Assembly (NCBI GenBank): GCA_029891385.1
Contig: CM057228.1
Coordinates: 60,147,783-60,211,782 of the forward strand
Source: Erythroxylum novogranatense
Taxonomy: Eukaryota > Streptophyta > Magnoliopsida > Malpighiales > Erythroxylaceae
DNA length: 64,000 nucleotides
Direction of reading: 5' to 3'
Under the pieces are notes generated by a model, which did not search any database, was not told where the DNA came from, and saw nothing but the letters and a program-made list of their open reading frames with translations. A program made the position numbers and the translations under genes. Positions 24,844 through 36,800 of this stretch are shown here, piece by piece (positions within the stretch are counted from its first letter, which is position 1; each line of letters starts with the position of its first letter).

Positions 24844-26812
24844 GTGGGTTCATGTTTATAATAAAGTAATTAAGTACTCATTGTTTAGTTCAAATCAAGT
24901 AAGATTTAATGCCTATACATTGCATCATCCACGATCGCATTGCATACTACCATAAATGATTATATTTCTGCTATGTGAATTGTATTCATGATTTATGAAC
25001 AAGAATTTCAAAAAGCGGATTTGTTTCCTTTCACGATTATAAGTACATGAATTCAAGTTTTACGAAATACATGACAAGCAAGATTACAAGCAAGTTTACA
25101 AGCAAGTGCCATTTTGGCAACAAGTTTATAAGAACATGCTTATGTGGGTTTGTGGTGTCCCTCACGATAGTCAAGTGCACATTGACTCACGAAAAGGCTT
25201 CTCCCGCCTACCCGACTGTGGCACTGAGTTTCCCACAAGGATTCCCCTCATGAAAATACGTCTACACATCAACATTTCGATGGCATGTGTAGTACGTCAC
25301 GAACCTGGGACACCCAAACCATCATGTTATGTGCTATGATTTGTTATGTGACATGCATCATGATTTCTTTCAAGAATCAAGCATTTTTAAGAAACGATAC
25401 ATGCACGTTCAATTGATATGATTTCAACAAGTAATACGGCAATGAGATATTTTAAATATTTTTGCTTATTGCGATATTATAAATATGTTCCCACGAGCTT
25501 TATAGCTCACCCCCTCTAATCTCCCCCATTCAGGTGACGAGCTAGAGATCGAGTGAGTCACGAGTACGGCAGCGCTCCAGTTTCTTTTGTTTATTTTCAA
25601 TGTTATATTGTTGAATGTCAAGACTTTGATTACATTTCAAGTATTATGGGTTCAAGAGTGTTTTGTATTTTTGGCTCTTGAACTCACGGATTGTATTTGG
25701 TTTGCGATATTCTAAAAGCTTTATGAAACTCATCTTTTGGAACATGAATTATGGTTATGTTTATTTTAAGAGCATGAAAGTTTCACGATGGGTCCGTTGA
25801 ACTTCCGATGGGTTGAAAACTCTTATTTTGATTAATTAATTATGCATGTGTTGGTTTTCACATTAAATGAAGGCAAGTTTCAAGTTTGTTTTCCAGCAGG
25901 CCTATTAATCTTCCGCGATTCTTTTCCTTATAAATGTATTATTAACAGGTTTCACGTCACGCTCTCACGACCGATGTTGGGCTCCAGCAGCGGGGTCCAA
26001 CACCACATTGGTTCTTTATGCAACATATGTCTTTCCAAGATACCTTAGCATTAGTTGCTTTATGTAGATCCCCAAAATTTTCTTAGCACGACTTTAACAT
26101 CCTTGGCCATCTTCATAGGAAGGATTAAATGGGAAATAAGTAGTTGGATAGGTTACACAAACTTATTTTTATTAGCTAAATTTTTCCTGCATAGCTTAGC
26201 ACTATATTACACCATCTTCTAAGCTTCCTATCAAATTTCTCAATGAAAGTTTTGAAAGCTTTATAAGAAGATTTTTTGGTGGTAATTAGGATCCTAGGTA
26301 AGTGAAAGGGGGATGAATTACTTTCATTTAGGAAATTCTAAACAGTTTATAATAGAGAGATTTCATCCTTATATATCATTGTAATGCTCTTGTCAAAATT
26401 AATTTCAATTCTTAAAAAATTTGTTAAATTGATTGATAAAATTTATTAAAATTGAGATTGATAAAGCATATACCCTACAATAAATCATCAAAAAAGTTAA
26501 ATTTGAATAACTTTAATTTGTAAGAGGTGATTTGAATTAAAACCTCCATGCAAATTGAGAAGAGGTAAGGGAACAAAGGGTCCCCATGCCTAATTCTCGT
26601 TTCCCTTTTACACCAAAGGGTAGGTTCACCATTTACTAGGATGTTAAAACTAGTGGTGGTCATGTATTCTCTTATCCAACAAATGAATTTGCTCGAAAAT
26701 CCTATTGTTTCAAAAGTTTGGATTAGGAAATTCCATTTAACAGAATCCAAAGTCTTTCTAAAGTATATTATCAATGCACACATCTTGCCTAAAGCCTTGC
26801 TTATATTGTTAG

Positions 26813-27187
26813 GTTTCGATCATGCATCACATGCATCAATTATCATAATATGTAATGAAAAATAAAACAAACCTAGAAAATATAGGGTCAAACATATGCC
26901 ATTAGATATAGTAAAGCAAAACATGAACTTAAGATGTGTACCTAACAATCTCCTTCGTTCTTTGTTATCTTCACTCTTCGAGTTATCATAAACCATAACA
27001 GCCAAAGGAGGACATCTTTAATGATATCCACATGAAGAGCGAAGCTTGACACCTCTCATGAAGAAAGGATAAAATATACATAAATTGCTAGCTTTGTGGT
27101 GTGTTCTTTGAGAGATATTTTAGAAGATTATGAACAATTCACAAAAAGAGACTTTTTCCTTACTTTTGCACGAAAATGGAGTGCCTT
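26813..27187. other. AT-rich gap between LINE and LTR C, nothing recognised
   Basis: The LINE translation ends near 26812 (start of KALGKMCAL) and the TGTAACACCACACTCC terminus begins at 27188. No gene or repeat was recognised between them. Confidence 0.55.
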
Positions 27188-29483
27188 TGTAACACCACAC
27201 TCCGACAAGACACGTGCCTGACATCTTAGGTGATATTCGAGTCCGTGCCCTGTGAGGGAGGTATGTTAGAGCACTTAATCATTCAAAAAAAAATCGGTAT
27301 ATATATTTTTTGAAACAATAACAAACATATGCGAAAAAAATAACCAATCCGGGGCCACTTTCATTCACAAACATTTTCAATCAACACAATACAATCATAG
27401 AATTTCAATAGCCAATTGGGACCCATTACGAATACAAAACACTTTAATCATAATGTCTTTACATTCCACAATAAAAACCTTTGTGTACACATTATACAAA
27501 AATTTCAGAATACAATATTTTACAGAATCACGGACTTTAAATTTATAAAAAAAATAAGAAAACACTAATGCAGACGTGTGCTAATCCCAACCTCTATCTT
27601 TCCCTTGCATGCATTAAGTATACTCCCGTTTGCCTAATGAGGTTTTCTTCTGAGTCCTAAAAAATATTTGCAAATTTTGGGTGATTTTTGCGAACTTAAT
27701 GGGTGACCATCATCGATAGCTCACCCAATCACGTAACACATAATTCATTTTATTAAACATTTCACACTTCACATTCAATACAATTTAATCACTTATATTA
27801 TGCATATGCAGTACATATAAGACCCATTTTTCATTTGTTACTTTGTTATGAATGAGTGCCTAAACTATCTCATATCCATTAGATACTGGGCTCATTACTA
27901 ACTGTTCCTTATCCGCTTGGGGGATATAGGGCTCATTTTACAAAGTGAGCCTTAGGCTCTTAATCACTTTTGAGCTCGAGGATAATTTTTACTCGTTAAG
28001 CTTTAAACTCTGATCGGTGGTTACTCTGGTCACAACTGTCATTATATTTAATGAAATGCATCAATCACATTTGCATGATCCCATTCAATCACATTCCCAT
28101 ATCATCGGACCTTGGTTCAGCATTCAACATTAAGTTGAGAATCACATTTTTACTTACATGCAAATGCTCATTCAAAACACATTTCTCAACAAATTATGTA
28201 CATTTAGTTCATCTCATTTACATACAAGTCACACTTCAATTATCCCAATCAATTCATCATATCATCGGACCTTCTATCTAGAAATCAACATAATCGATCA
28301 CATTCATATAATCATTCAGTAGTCAATTAGTACAAAAATTCAAACAAAACAAACAATAAAATGAGACCATCTAGGTCTACTCATAGTATGCGCTAGATTA
28401 GTATTTTCTTTCAAATTTTGGAAACATCTGAATACGGACATTTAACCTGCATAACCCATTTATGCAAGACACACATTGCACACTCATTAATAATGGCACA
28501 ATTATAAGCAATTATTTATGCACAATTGTATAAATGGACTATGTACAATGCATGCTCAATGACATTCCCAGTTACTTTATCAAACTTCACATCTTATGCT
28601 CATTCTCATTTTATAACACAATTACTTGTCATTTCCTTTTAGCATTAGTTTCTTTAATAAAAATCAAATTCTCATTCACTTTTACTAGATACACTTTACT
28701 CACACTTTACTCCTCTCTTTGAATCACAACTTCAATCATATGAACCACTTCATCTCCATTATAAAAATGTCTTTGACACTTTAATACCAACAATTCATTC
28801 ACTATTGTTATTCTAACATTATATGATCATATAATATCTAAACTCTCATTCTTTCTTATAAATTCTCCAAAATTCTATACCTTCAGGTCCATTTTCTATG
28901 ATCAATTAGACAATGCAAATGAGATAATTTAATAAAACTTTCTTCTAATAACATGTTCCCTATTTCCTTAAGTTTCTAATAACACTAGGATCATTCAATT
29001 TGGTTCAATATTCCAAAAGTTATACTCCAAATAATTTGGACCATTCCTTAACTGTAACAGTATTCTATACCCAATTTCAAGTTAGATTCTGGAACCATGG
29101 AGACAGAATTGGAACTTGATTTCTGGATAACAATTATAGCACTATGTCTTTAATTTAATCTAGACTAAGAATCATTCCATTTGAATAACTACATAACAAG
29201 TTATTTCTAAAGTACCTAAGCATGTTCAGTGATACTATTCCAGTTATCATTTTTTAGAACTCCTCATCAATTTTTCCCAATTATATCAATCAATCTCTTC
29301 CAAATGATTTCATATGGTTACAATTTTTTATGGAGATGAAGATCAATGTGTTGCGAATCCAATGGTTCAAGTCTTATGTCATTTGGGGGTCAGAAGAAGA
29401 AGTTATAGCCAAAAGAGTGAAGTGTGTTCACATCAATCCACTTTCATTGCACCTTCATTATGAATTGCTTCTCCAATGTTGCC

Positions 29484-29545
29484 CTCGTGTTTGTGCACGA
29501 TGATGAGATCCCTTATGACCCCTTAAAAGTCACGATCGTGCACTC
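29484..29545. repeat. Palindrome pair, CACGATCGTG type (LTR C)
   Basis: TCGTGTTTGTGCACGA (29485-29500) and GTCACGATCGTGCAC (containing the perfect CACGATCGTG at 29531-29540) follow the conserved module at 29330-29430, as in element E. Confidence 0.7.
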
Positions 29546-30264
29546 CCATCTTTTTAAACTTCATTCTGGCCCTTTTGAAAACAGACCTTCAGGTCAATGT
29601 TTCATGGCAATTTTAATAAGGCAAATGAAGGATTTTGGCCAAACACTCTTCTACAAAGTTATTCTTTTATTTCTTAAGTTTCAAATGAAAACCCATTTCA
29701 TACAATATGGTTTGATATTCTGCAACTTATGTTAAAAATACTATAGATAGTTCTAAACCAAGACAAAATCCACAAACTCAACTTCGAGATAAATTTTAAA
29801 ACTCTTAGAGACAAAAGTCAATATCAATTCCTACATGCAAAATATATCCATACGTTTGTAGTTTAATATGAACTTTAAATCGTCCCATTTGGATGTCTAT
29901 AGACTAAGATATGGCAAAAACACAGATGCATATTCAATAAAAACATTGCATCTGTACATGTCCAGCTCACTTCAACATCATTTTCATATTAATTCATCCC
30001 TTTTGCTAACTTTATCACTTCTACCTTATTTCCTCTTCATTCCTATTTCATTTCAGCTCAACTTATCACAACCAAATCAAAATCTATCATTTTTCATAAT
30101 CATAAAAAACAAAAAATCACACTCACTCATATTACCTTCACATGTTCTGCATTTTTCAACATTTACATTTTCTTTACTTCTCTCTCAAACTTTCATTTTT
30201 AATCATTCATTCTCATCTTAGAACATAATCTTACAACTATTCTTCCACTCTAAACTCATTCTTT

Positions 30265-30352
30265 TGTTCATCTCTAAAATGCTCAAAACTCACGTATATG
30301 CGTATATATATATATATACGCATATACGTGAGTTTTGAGCATTTTAGAGATG

Positions 30353-30356
<4 letters not shown>
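30265..30356. repeat. Perfect 92-bp palindrome
   Basis: Positions 30265-30310 are the exact reverse complement of 30311-30356, with no spacer and a (TA)n centre. Each arm contains CTAAAATGCTCAAAACTCAC or its complement. A (CA)n tract follows directly. Confidence 0.97.

Positions 30357-30392
<36 letters not shown>
30355..30392. repeat. (CA)n microsatellite
   Basis: An uninterrupted run of about 19 CA units directly abutting the 92-bp palindrome. Confidence 0.97.
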
Positions 30393-30396
<4 letters not shown>

Positions 30397-31689
30397 GAGA
30401 ACATCAATATGAACAGAGCATTCACATAATCATTAAATTTTTCTATTCTCATCACATACATATTTTAGTTGATATTTCAACTCCAGAACTAGTTTAACAC
30501 TATCTCATAACATTTCATGCATCAAATCCACAGAAAATCAATAAATACAATATACCCCAATTTTTTCACTCACTCATTTTTCAGCAAATATTAATATCAC
30601 TATTTCCTAACCATTTTACAGCGAACTCATGATGCATGCTTTAATTCATACAAAAATACATAATAATAACAAGCTTACTTGTTTGAAACTCTAACATCTG
30701 CAAAAATTTCGTGAACCTTAATTCCTCATGTAACCATGTACAACATCTTGAAAGTTGATAGGAGGGTTTGGTCTTTCTTGGGATAGAAGAAAGAAATAAC
30801 AAAATAAGAGTGGTAGTGGATAGCAGAAACCTAGATTTTATTTTGGTGAAGATTTGATGAAAAACTCTATGTTTAAGACAAGTTAGGGAAAGAAGCTTCA
30901 ATAAGGATAGAGACAAAGACAACAACTTGTCTTTCAAGGTAACTTTAAAACTTAGAGACCTGTCCATTTCTTAACCACTTATACATTTCTCTTTATTAAA
31001 AATCACTTAAGTATGATTTATATTTAAGTTTATGACTTGATAAAAACACTGTAATCACAAGTCATAACCCCTTACTCACTTTCAGATTTTTCCCATAAAA
31101 ACATAATTTTGGGTCAACTTTACATGTTCTTTTTAACCCCGATAATGAAGTCATTTTGTAACACTTTCTTCTATGTCTTATGTTTTCATTGATACCAAAA
31201 TCATCTAATTTGGTTAAGTTATTTGAAAGATATGTTTCAAACAATTTCGTACGGCTCTTGTCCAAAATAGTATATTAAACACAACTTCGATCTAGAAATG
31301 GAACATCTTAGAGATTGAATCAAAATTCGACTTCTTCATATGATATGTAGCTCTATTTCTCTAATTTACTTCAAATAAAAAATAATCTCATTTGGAATCC
31401 TATAGATCCAGATATAGTCAAAACATTGAAGGATGCTTAGTAAATTAATCCTATTGACTATCATACTTCAACACAGTCACATTTCCATCTTCAATTCACC
31501 AACCAAATCAATTAAGAAAACTATGATTTTTGGTGGAGATGGAATTAAATGTCTTATGGATCCATTTATATAAGAATTAAGTCATTCGGACATCAGGTGA
31601 AGAAGTTATGGTCAAAATAAGAAAGACGATTCAACTTGCACAATAGAGTAAACTATTAAGGAGCACTGTAGCATGACAAGACAATTAAA

Positions 31690-32150
31690 CATTCACTCTT
31701 GCAATTAACTCACTAGCATGAGTGAATAAAAGTCACGCCTGTGAAGAATTCATGCCCATGAGAATAAATCATGGGTGTGAGAAAAGTCATGGATGTGAGA
31801 ATAATTCATGGGGGCGAGATATAAAGACAAAAAAAATGTTACTGTCAGACCCGTCCCATGTTTTCCACTCAATCTCTCTCACTTGTTTTCAAATTTTTAT
31901 GAATTTTTATGGAGAGGTATAATAATGTATTATGAATGTCTAGAGAATTAGTTATGATCAAAAGAAGAAAGACTGTTCAGTATAGGGAAAAACCTCAAAT
32001 GCAAGATTGTGCTTAAGCACGAGGGTGCAAATTTCCATTTTTTTCACCAAAGTCACTGCCGTGCTTATGCACGATGGTAAAAATCCATTTAACTCAAAAA
32101 GCCTCATTTTTGCTATTCCTCAAAGTCACCATCATGCATAATTGCCTATT
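31690..32150. repeat. Two further palindrome/repeat clusters in LTR C
   Basis: At 31690-31815 short units of the form TCATGGGTGTGAGAA recur about five times with variants such as TCATGCCCATGAGAA and TCATGGGGGCGAGA. At 32009-32020 GTGCTTAAGCAC is a perfect palindrome, followed by near-copies GTGCTTATGCACGA (32061) and CATCATGCATAATTGC (about 32110). Each cluster follows a copy of the conserved module. Confidence 0.6.
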
Positions 32151-32164
32151 ATCTCCAAAGTCAC

Positions 32165-33000
32165 TGTTAGGATTACGACTCCTATATCATTTCTAATTTA
32201 TTCCTTCCTTGATCGTTCTTAAGAATAAACTACTTGGTCTACTTAGTCTAACCAAGTGAAATTCTTCTCCGAAAGAAGATTTCTTATTTCCAACATCAAT
32301 ATTATTCATGTCACTCTTGATAACAAACTAACTTAACTTTGGGGGCTTTCACTTACCTCTCTCTCATTCTTGCCTAAAATCCTATCTTATAAGCATTTCT
32401 AACTTTCTCCTTACTACACATCATTTATCTCTTGTAAAGTCAAATTTTTCTATTTCTTTTCCCATATATATATATATATCCTCAATCAATTCAGAATTAC
32501 TGATGCATAATCATTATGAATTTTTGGTCTTAATTCCCCTAATATCTTCTTATATTGAATTATAAACTCTTATCATGATACTCCCATAACTATTTCATTT
32601 CCAAATTCATCCTTTTATGATCATAGCAAATTTATGATTTCATTACATTCTGCTTATACGCTTTAGTCTCCTCATTTCTACTCATATCCCTATTTTCCTT
32701 AATCAATCCATGACAATATACCTATTCACATCTAATCACATTCAAGGGTATATACACAATTATGGTGAACCTTGATCTATCATACATAACCAGATACTAT
32801 TTCTCAATTCCAAAATACCCATAAACCTTTATTTGCTCACATTCTGTCAGATCATAATTTTTCTCAATGTTTCTAGCAGCTCATTTTTTAAGGAATGTTC
32901 ATGCATGTGACTCATATTGGGGATCAATTTCTGTTGTTTTCTATGACATAACTAAAATGCATGTGACTTAACACAAATTTCAAAATTCCCATATAAGATA
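32165..33000. other. T-rich stretch without recognisable genes
   Basis: Pyrimidine-rich sequence like the interiors of elements A and E, with a (TA)n tract near 32466. No frame, polypurine tract or LTR end was recognised. It may be the interior that goes with the primer site at 33010. Confidence 0.45.
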
Positions 33001-33009
33001 GTACTTCTA

Positions 33010-33022
33010 GGCTCTGATACCA
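33010..33022 (-). other. Orphan tRNA-Met primer-binding site
   Basis: The minus strand reads TGGTATCAGAGCC. The sequence to its right is not a recognisable LTR end, so the matching 5' LTR appears to have been replaced by the copia remnant that starts at 33126. Confidence 0.7.
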
Positions 33023-33125
33023 CAGTCTTTGACACCTTTTGGATGCCTAAGATCAATGGAGAGTTAGTGGGAATTAAATGGCTTTTAATCCCACTTAATT
33101 TAGCATGAAAAAATTCACCCCTTTT

Positions 33126-34060
33126 TTATAGGGTAATTTTTTCATCTTTTTTATTAAAGGGTAATTTTTTCATCTTACCTAATAAGCAAGATTCACATGT
33201 TTCATATGATTCATAATCGAATGACTCTAAACTACCACACTTTTGTAGCTTAGTCATGCATCTCTCATATCTTGGATACCCATCCAAAATCATTTTACTC
33301 ATTTTTCGCATCTCCAAGGCATGTGACCCATTAGGTTCTCGATTATATTGACCACTTAAATTAACACTTAATTCAAGCAAGTTATGAACGATATCTAACA
33401 ACTCATCATGACCCCCAGTTGACTGGAAAGTTAGTGGTTTGACTACAAACCCTTCTATAGACAATGTTCCCATGCAATTCATCCTTTCACTATTCTATAC
33501 CCTATTTGGTTTAGAGTATGCTTAAAGTGTTAACTCCCACTAGACTGACTAAATCACATCTAGCCCAAGTGATGTTAGTTCTTGTCCTTGAGGCTCATTA
33601 CACAATTTAATATGTCACTGAAGATTGTCTTCATGACATTTCCACTCTAGTTAGAGATTCCATAGTAATAACCCTAATAAGAGGTCGTGGATATCATCTC
33701 CTCCTATCAGGAGTGGTGAATCCTTTATTGACTACTCAATTACCTTCGAATACTTCAAGTTGTACCCAATCACCACCTTATGGGCAACCTTTGAGAGGCA
33801 ATGAGGAATGGAGTCAAAGTATAGGATCAATATCTAAGATATCTTTGAGCACCTCAAATCTAAGGGTATTTGCACCATTACTATGATGAGACTATCATTG
33901 ACACTAGAATAGATTATCTATAGGATCTTCTCATAGTAGGTGTAACAGATCACTACCATAGTGCATATGCCCAAACATCCATAGATTATCCCAAAATATA
34001 TCCTATGGGAATGGCGCGTTAGAGCAATTTCATTCACTTATTAAGGCATCATACATAACA
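33126..34060 (-). pseudogene. Chimeric copia remnant: LTR fused to GAG-pre-integrase
   Basis: Read leftwards, 34060-33310 resembles the internal part of the copia LTR at 54800-55680 (shared blocks include GTGTTAATTTAAGTGGTCAA and GAACCTAATGGGTCACA). It is then joined, within one 118-codon frame, to a pol segment at 33235-33126 with GSLESFDYESYETCESCLLG, nearly the same as the GAG-pre-integrase of the copia element at about 59930. A normal element would have primer site, leader, gag and protease between these parts, so a large internal deletion made the junction. The frame is not a real gene. LTR D begins 14 bp beyond its right end. Confidence 0.75.
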
Positions 34061-34820
34061 TAAGTATTTAAGATGTAACACCCCACTCCCGCATGACCCG
34101 AACCCGACATCGATGGTGATATCCGAGTCCGTGCCCGCAAGGGTGGCGTGCTACATCACTCAGTCAAAACTCAGTATAATTTTTTTTCTTTACACATACA
34201 CACACACATTATAATTTATGCGGCAAACAATTTACATGAACAATTCAATGGCCTCGGGGCCCTTTTCATCAATACCATTTATATCAGTCATTTGACTTTA
34301 CAATTTTACCCAATCATTAATACAAAAATTTAGAAAATAAAATACACTAATGTAGACGCGAACTGATCCCGACCACTTCTCTACTTCATTTACCAGCAAA
34401 TATCATACGCCCGTTGCCTAACGGGGTATTCTTCTGAGTCCTGAAAAATAATTGCCAATTTTTTGGTGAGTTTTGCGAACTCAGTGAGAAACCATCATCG
34501 ATGGTTCACTCAATTCATGCAACACATCGTTCCATCTAACATATATTCACATTGTTGCATATTTAATCACATTGTATAATTTCACTTGAACATAGACCAT
34601 TTATACATTTCACACGGTTAGACATACATAACCAATTGAATTCACAAACATCCATAATTCACATTTAGAAATACCATAGAAGCATAAGGCAGTTAACCTT
34701 TCGCTCAATCAAAGAGATTGAAATCAGATACATCTGACATGCGCATGTGACATATTTCCATTTTATTTCGGTGTTGTGACCGAGCGCCTGAACTGTCCCA
34801 ATATGGGCGCTTTAATCGTT

Positions 34821-34930
34821 GAGCCAGAGGCTTTGAAACTGTCCCAATAAGGGCACATTAATCATTGAGCTAGAGGCTCTGAAACTGTCCCAATAAGGGC
34901 ACATTAATCAGTGAGCTTGGGGATCTAAAG
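34821..34930. repeat. 46-bp tandem repeat with hairpins (LTR D)
   Basis: Units start at 34821, 34867 and 34913 (period 46 bp), each opening with GAGCC/GAGCT then a complementary GGCT(C/T), and each full unit containing ACTGTCCCAATAAGGGCAC. The third unit is partial. A GGGC-TCGAG-GCCC hairpin follows at about 34937. Confidence 0.85.
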
Positions 34931-35799
34931 CACTGTGGGCTCGAGGCCCAATTACGTTGAGCCTTAAGCTCTCGGTGGCTGCTTTGGTCACAACTGTCAA
35001 TTACCGATCATACATTATGCATGGAATGCATATGTAAAAAATAAAGCAGACCAACATCATAGTCTATCCCAAATTAACACATTCACAAACGTGGTTCACA
35101 CTCAATCACATTAAAATCATATAGCAAGTAGGGCACTCCTATGTCAGTATCTCCCAGTACATCGGGCACCTTCGGCCTGGAATCCGTCATAAAGAAACAC
35201 AAACCCACCATTATTCTTCATAGTGCTATAAGCGCAAAATTATAAACAATCAATAATCAAGAAACCATCTAGGTTACTCACCTTTGCTTCTGAAGCTAAA
35301 GCCTGAAAGTCTCGGCAATGTCTGTGAATTGACGTTCCAAATGCGTCTCTAAAACAGTTCAAATATCCAACATTACCAAATTGGCAATCAGAAATATTTA
35401 ATAATGCACATGAAGCAATTAAATGTGTACAATGCATGTTCGTGACATTCTCGACACTAATTCACAAATTTCCATCACAAAAATTCCGTTTAAAAATTAG
35501 AAAACCATAGCCACAAGAATCACTCAAATCGGACCTTTATAGGTCCAATTATAAATAAAATACGAATCAAAAAATTATTTACCGGACCCCTCACTTCGAC
35601 CTAACCGATCCCCGTCAAATGCAGCTCTAAAAATTTCCAATTTCTCAAGTAATGAAATGAAATAATATAAGAATCCGATGCCTCGAGAATCAGGTCAATC
35701 GGAATTTGTAATATTTCCCTCTCTTCCACCATCTGAATTTCTAACATGCATAACTTTTTACACACTTATCCAAAAATTACAAAAAAAATCTCATTGGAA

Positions 35800-36800
35800 A
35801 GACAACAAGAAACCCTACAAGTTCCATGAAGGTCTCACAAACCAATATCGCCTTTAAGGGTGCCAAAAACTACTTCAAATTTACTGCCTATAAATGACCA
35901 TATGAACAGTAACTGTGTTCTGCTAATCTTCATAACTTCTTACTCATAACTCCAAATAAGGTAAATTATATACCATTAGAAAGCTCTAATAATTTTCTAC
36001 AATCTTCAAAAAAACCCCCCAATCCAATTCAATCTATAAGAGGGTCAAAAACACAAACAAAAGTTCTTCCCAATGAAACAGTAAAACTACCATATGAATA
36101 GTAACTGCACTCTACTAAAAAAATCCTATCTTTCCATTACTTATGCCAAAAATTCCAAAATTTATGTAAAAAGGAAGATCAAAACATGTTATACAAGTTT
36201 CATGAATAACTTGGAAGCAAAATCAACCTCTAAACAACTCAAATTCTCAAGCAAAGCTTCTGCCTATATAAGTCTCATTCTCATAGTAACAGAATCTTAC
36301 AACATTCATAACTTTCCAACCCATTGTCGAAAAATTACATACCATATAGAAATAAAAAGCTCAGACAATATACTACAATTCTTAAGAAGGACTTTAAAGC
36401 AAATTCCCATTCAAACTAGGTCAAATCCTCTCACTAAGGTGGCTGTCCTGATAGGGTTCATGAAATCAACATTTAACCTAAACTATAACAAAATTTTACA
36501 AATTTAGTTCCAACAATCCTTACATCCAAAATTCACAAAAAATACCTCATTAGAAAGCTAAAAAATCCTCTACAACTTTCTAGAAGGTCACTAAAGCCAA
36601 TTTCACCACTAACAGTCCCAAATAAATACTAGAACATAAATAGCACAAAACCTATACACTTAGAGTCACTTACACACAAGACACATTTTCAACTGAATGA
36701 CCATCTGAACATTAACACACCATTACTTTCAACATACAAATCAAAAAAATTCATACTTAGTGGCGTTAGAAATCTAACACAAAAATCTTCAACTTTCATG
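35800..36800 (-). repeat. Degenerate 180-210-bp subrepeats (LTR D)
   Basis: Cores like CTACAACTTTCATGAAGACC recur near 35812, 35995, 36190, 36370, 36573 and 36786. Spacings are about 183, 195, 180, 203 and 213 bp, and the layout matches LTR A and element E. Confidence 0.65.

Larger units (their letters stand above)
23655..26002 (+). mobile_element. Solo LTR B (gypsy-type) inserted in the LINE
   Basis: Starts TGTAGGACCCCAAATTTT and ends AGCGGGGTCCAACA, giving inverted termini TG...CA with GGACCCC/GGGGTCC. It is flanked by a perfect CCACA duplication at 23650-23654 and 26003-26007, and the LINE reading resumes on either side. Orientation is plus, by comparison with LTR I at the right end of the window, which is followed by a primer site. 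It contains a GA-rich leader-like stretch (about 23895-24000), a splice-donor-like GGTAAGATA at 24039, a CGCCGCGGCG cluster, a conserved short exon-like block (24768-24843), and a GAGCTTTATAGCTC hairpin near 25495. No interior remains. Confidence 0.93.
22900..26812 (-). pseudogene. Second LINE ORF2 pseudogene, split by a solo LTR
   Basis: Reading leftwards from 26812, KTLDSVKWNFLIQTFETIGF carries the first reverse-transcriptase Asp. RHGDPLFPYLFSICMEVL and FFDDLL (for the FADD block) follow, and then RRWCNIVLSYAGKI in the C-terminal region. The frame reaches VSWKDICCIK near 26010, is interrupted by solo LTR B, and resumes at 23654 with GLGLNSVILTSKVL. Next comes IWKLLVNKENLW, then a duplicated IGNGRSTKIWFVNWSIKG block, and near 23040-22930 VTWYKLIKFPKSGPIHAI with TTWLALRNMLATIDM, matching the zinc-binding (zf-RVT) tail. 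Stops and frameshifts occur throughout. The 5' endonuclease part is missing. Confidence 0.85.
27188..33005 (-). repeat. LTR C: diverged long LTR, possibly composite
   Basis: Starts TGTAACACCACACTCCGAC and continues with a GTGATATTCGAGTCCGTG-like sequence, clearly related to the starts of LTRs A (5303) and D (34074). A splice-acceptor-like site is visible on the minus strand near 27660. The hairpin GAGCC-TTA-GGCTC lies at 27947-27959. The conserved pre-cluster module appears three times (about 29330, 31530, 31905), suggesting internal duplication or merged copies. No matching LTR end was found; the orphan primer site at 33010 could be this element's, with the other LTR lost. No target duplication could be defined. 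Confidence 0.6.

Noticed and set aside
29868..30221. 117-codon frame in LTR C
   Set aside because: Low-complexity Ser/Leu/Phe-rich translation of pyrimidine-rich sequence with no motif.
30237..30461. 74-codon frame with a Cys-Val run
   Set aside because: Translation of the (CA)n microsatellite and the 92-bp palindrome.
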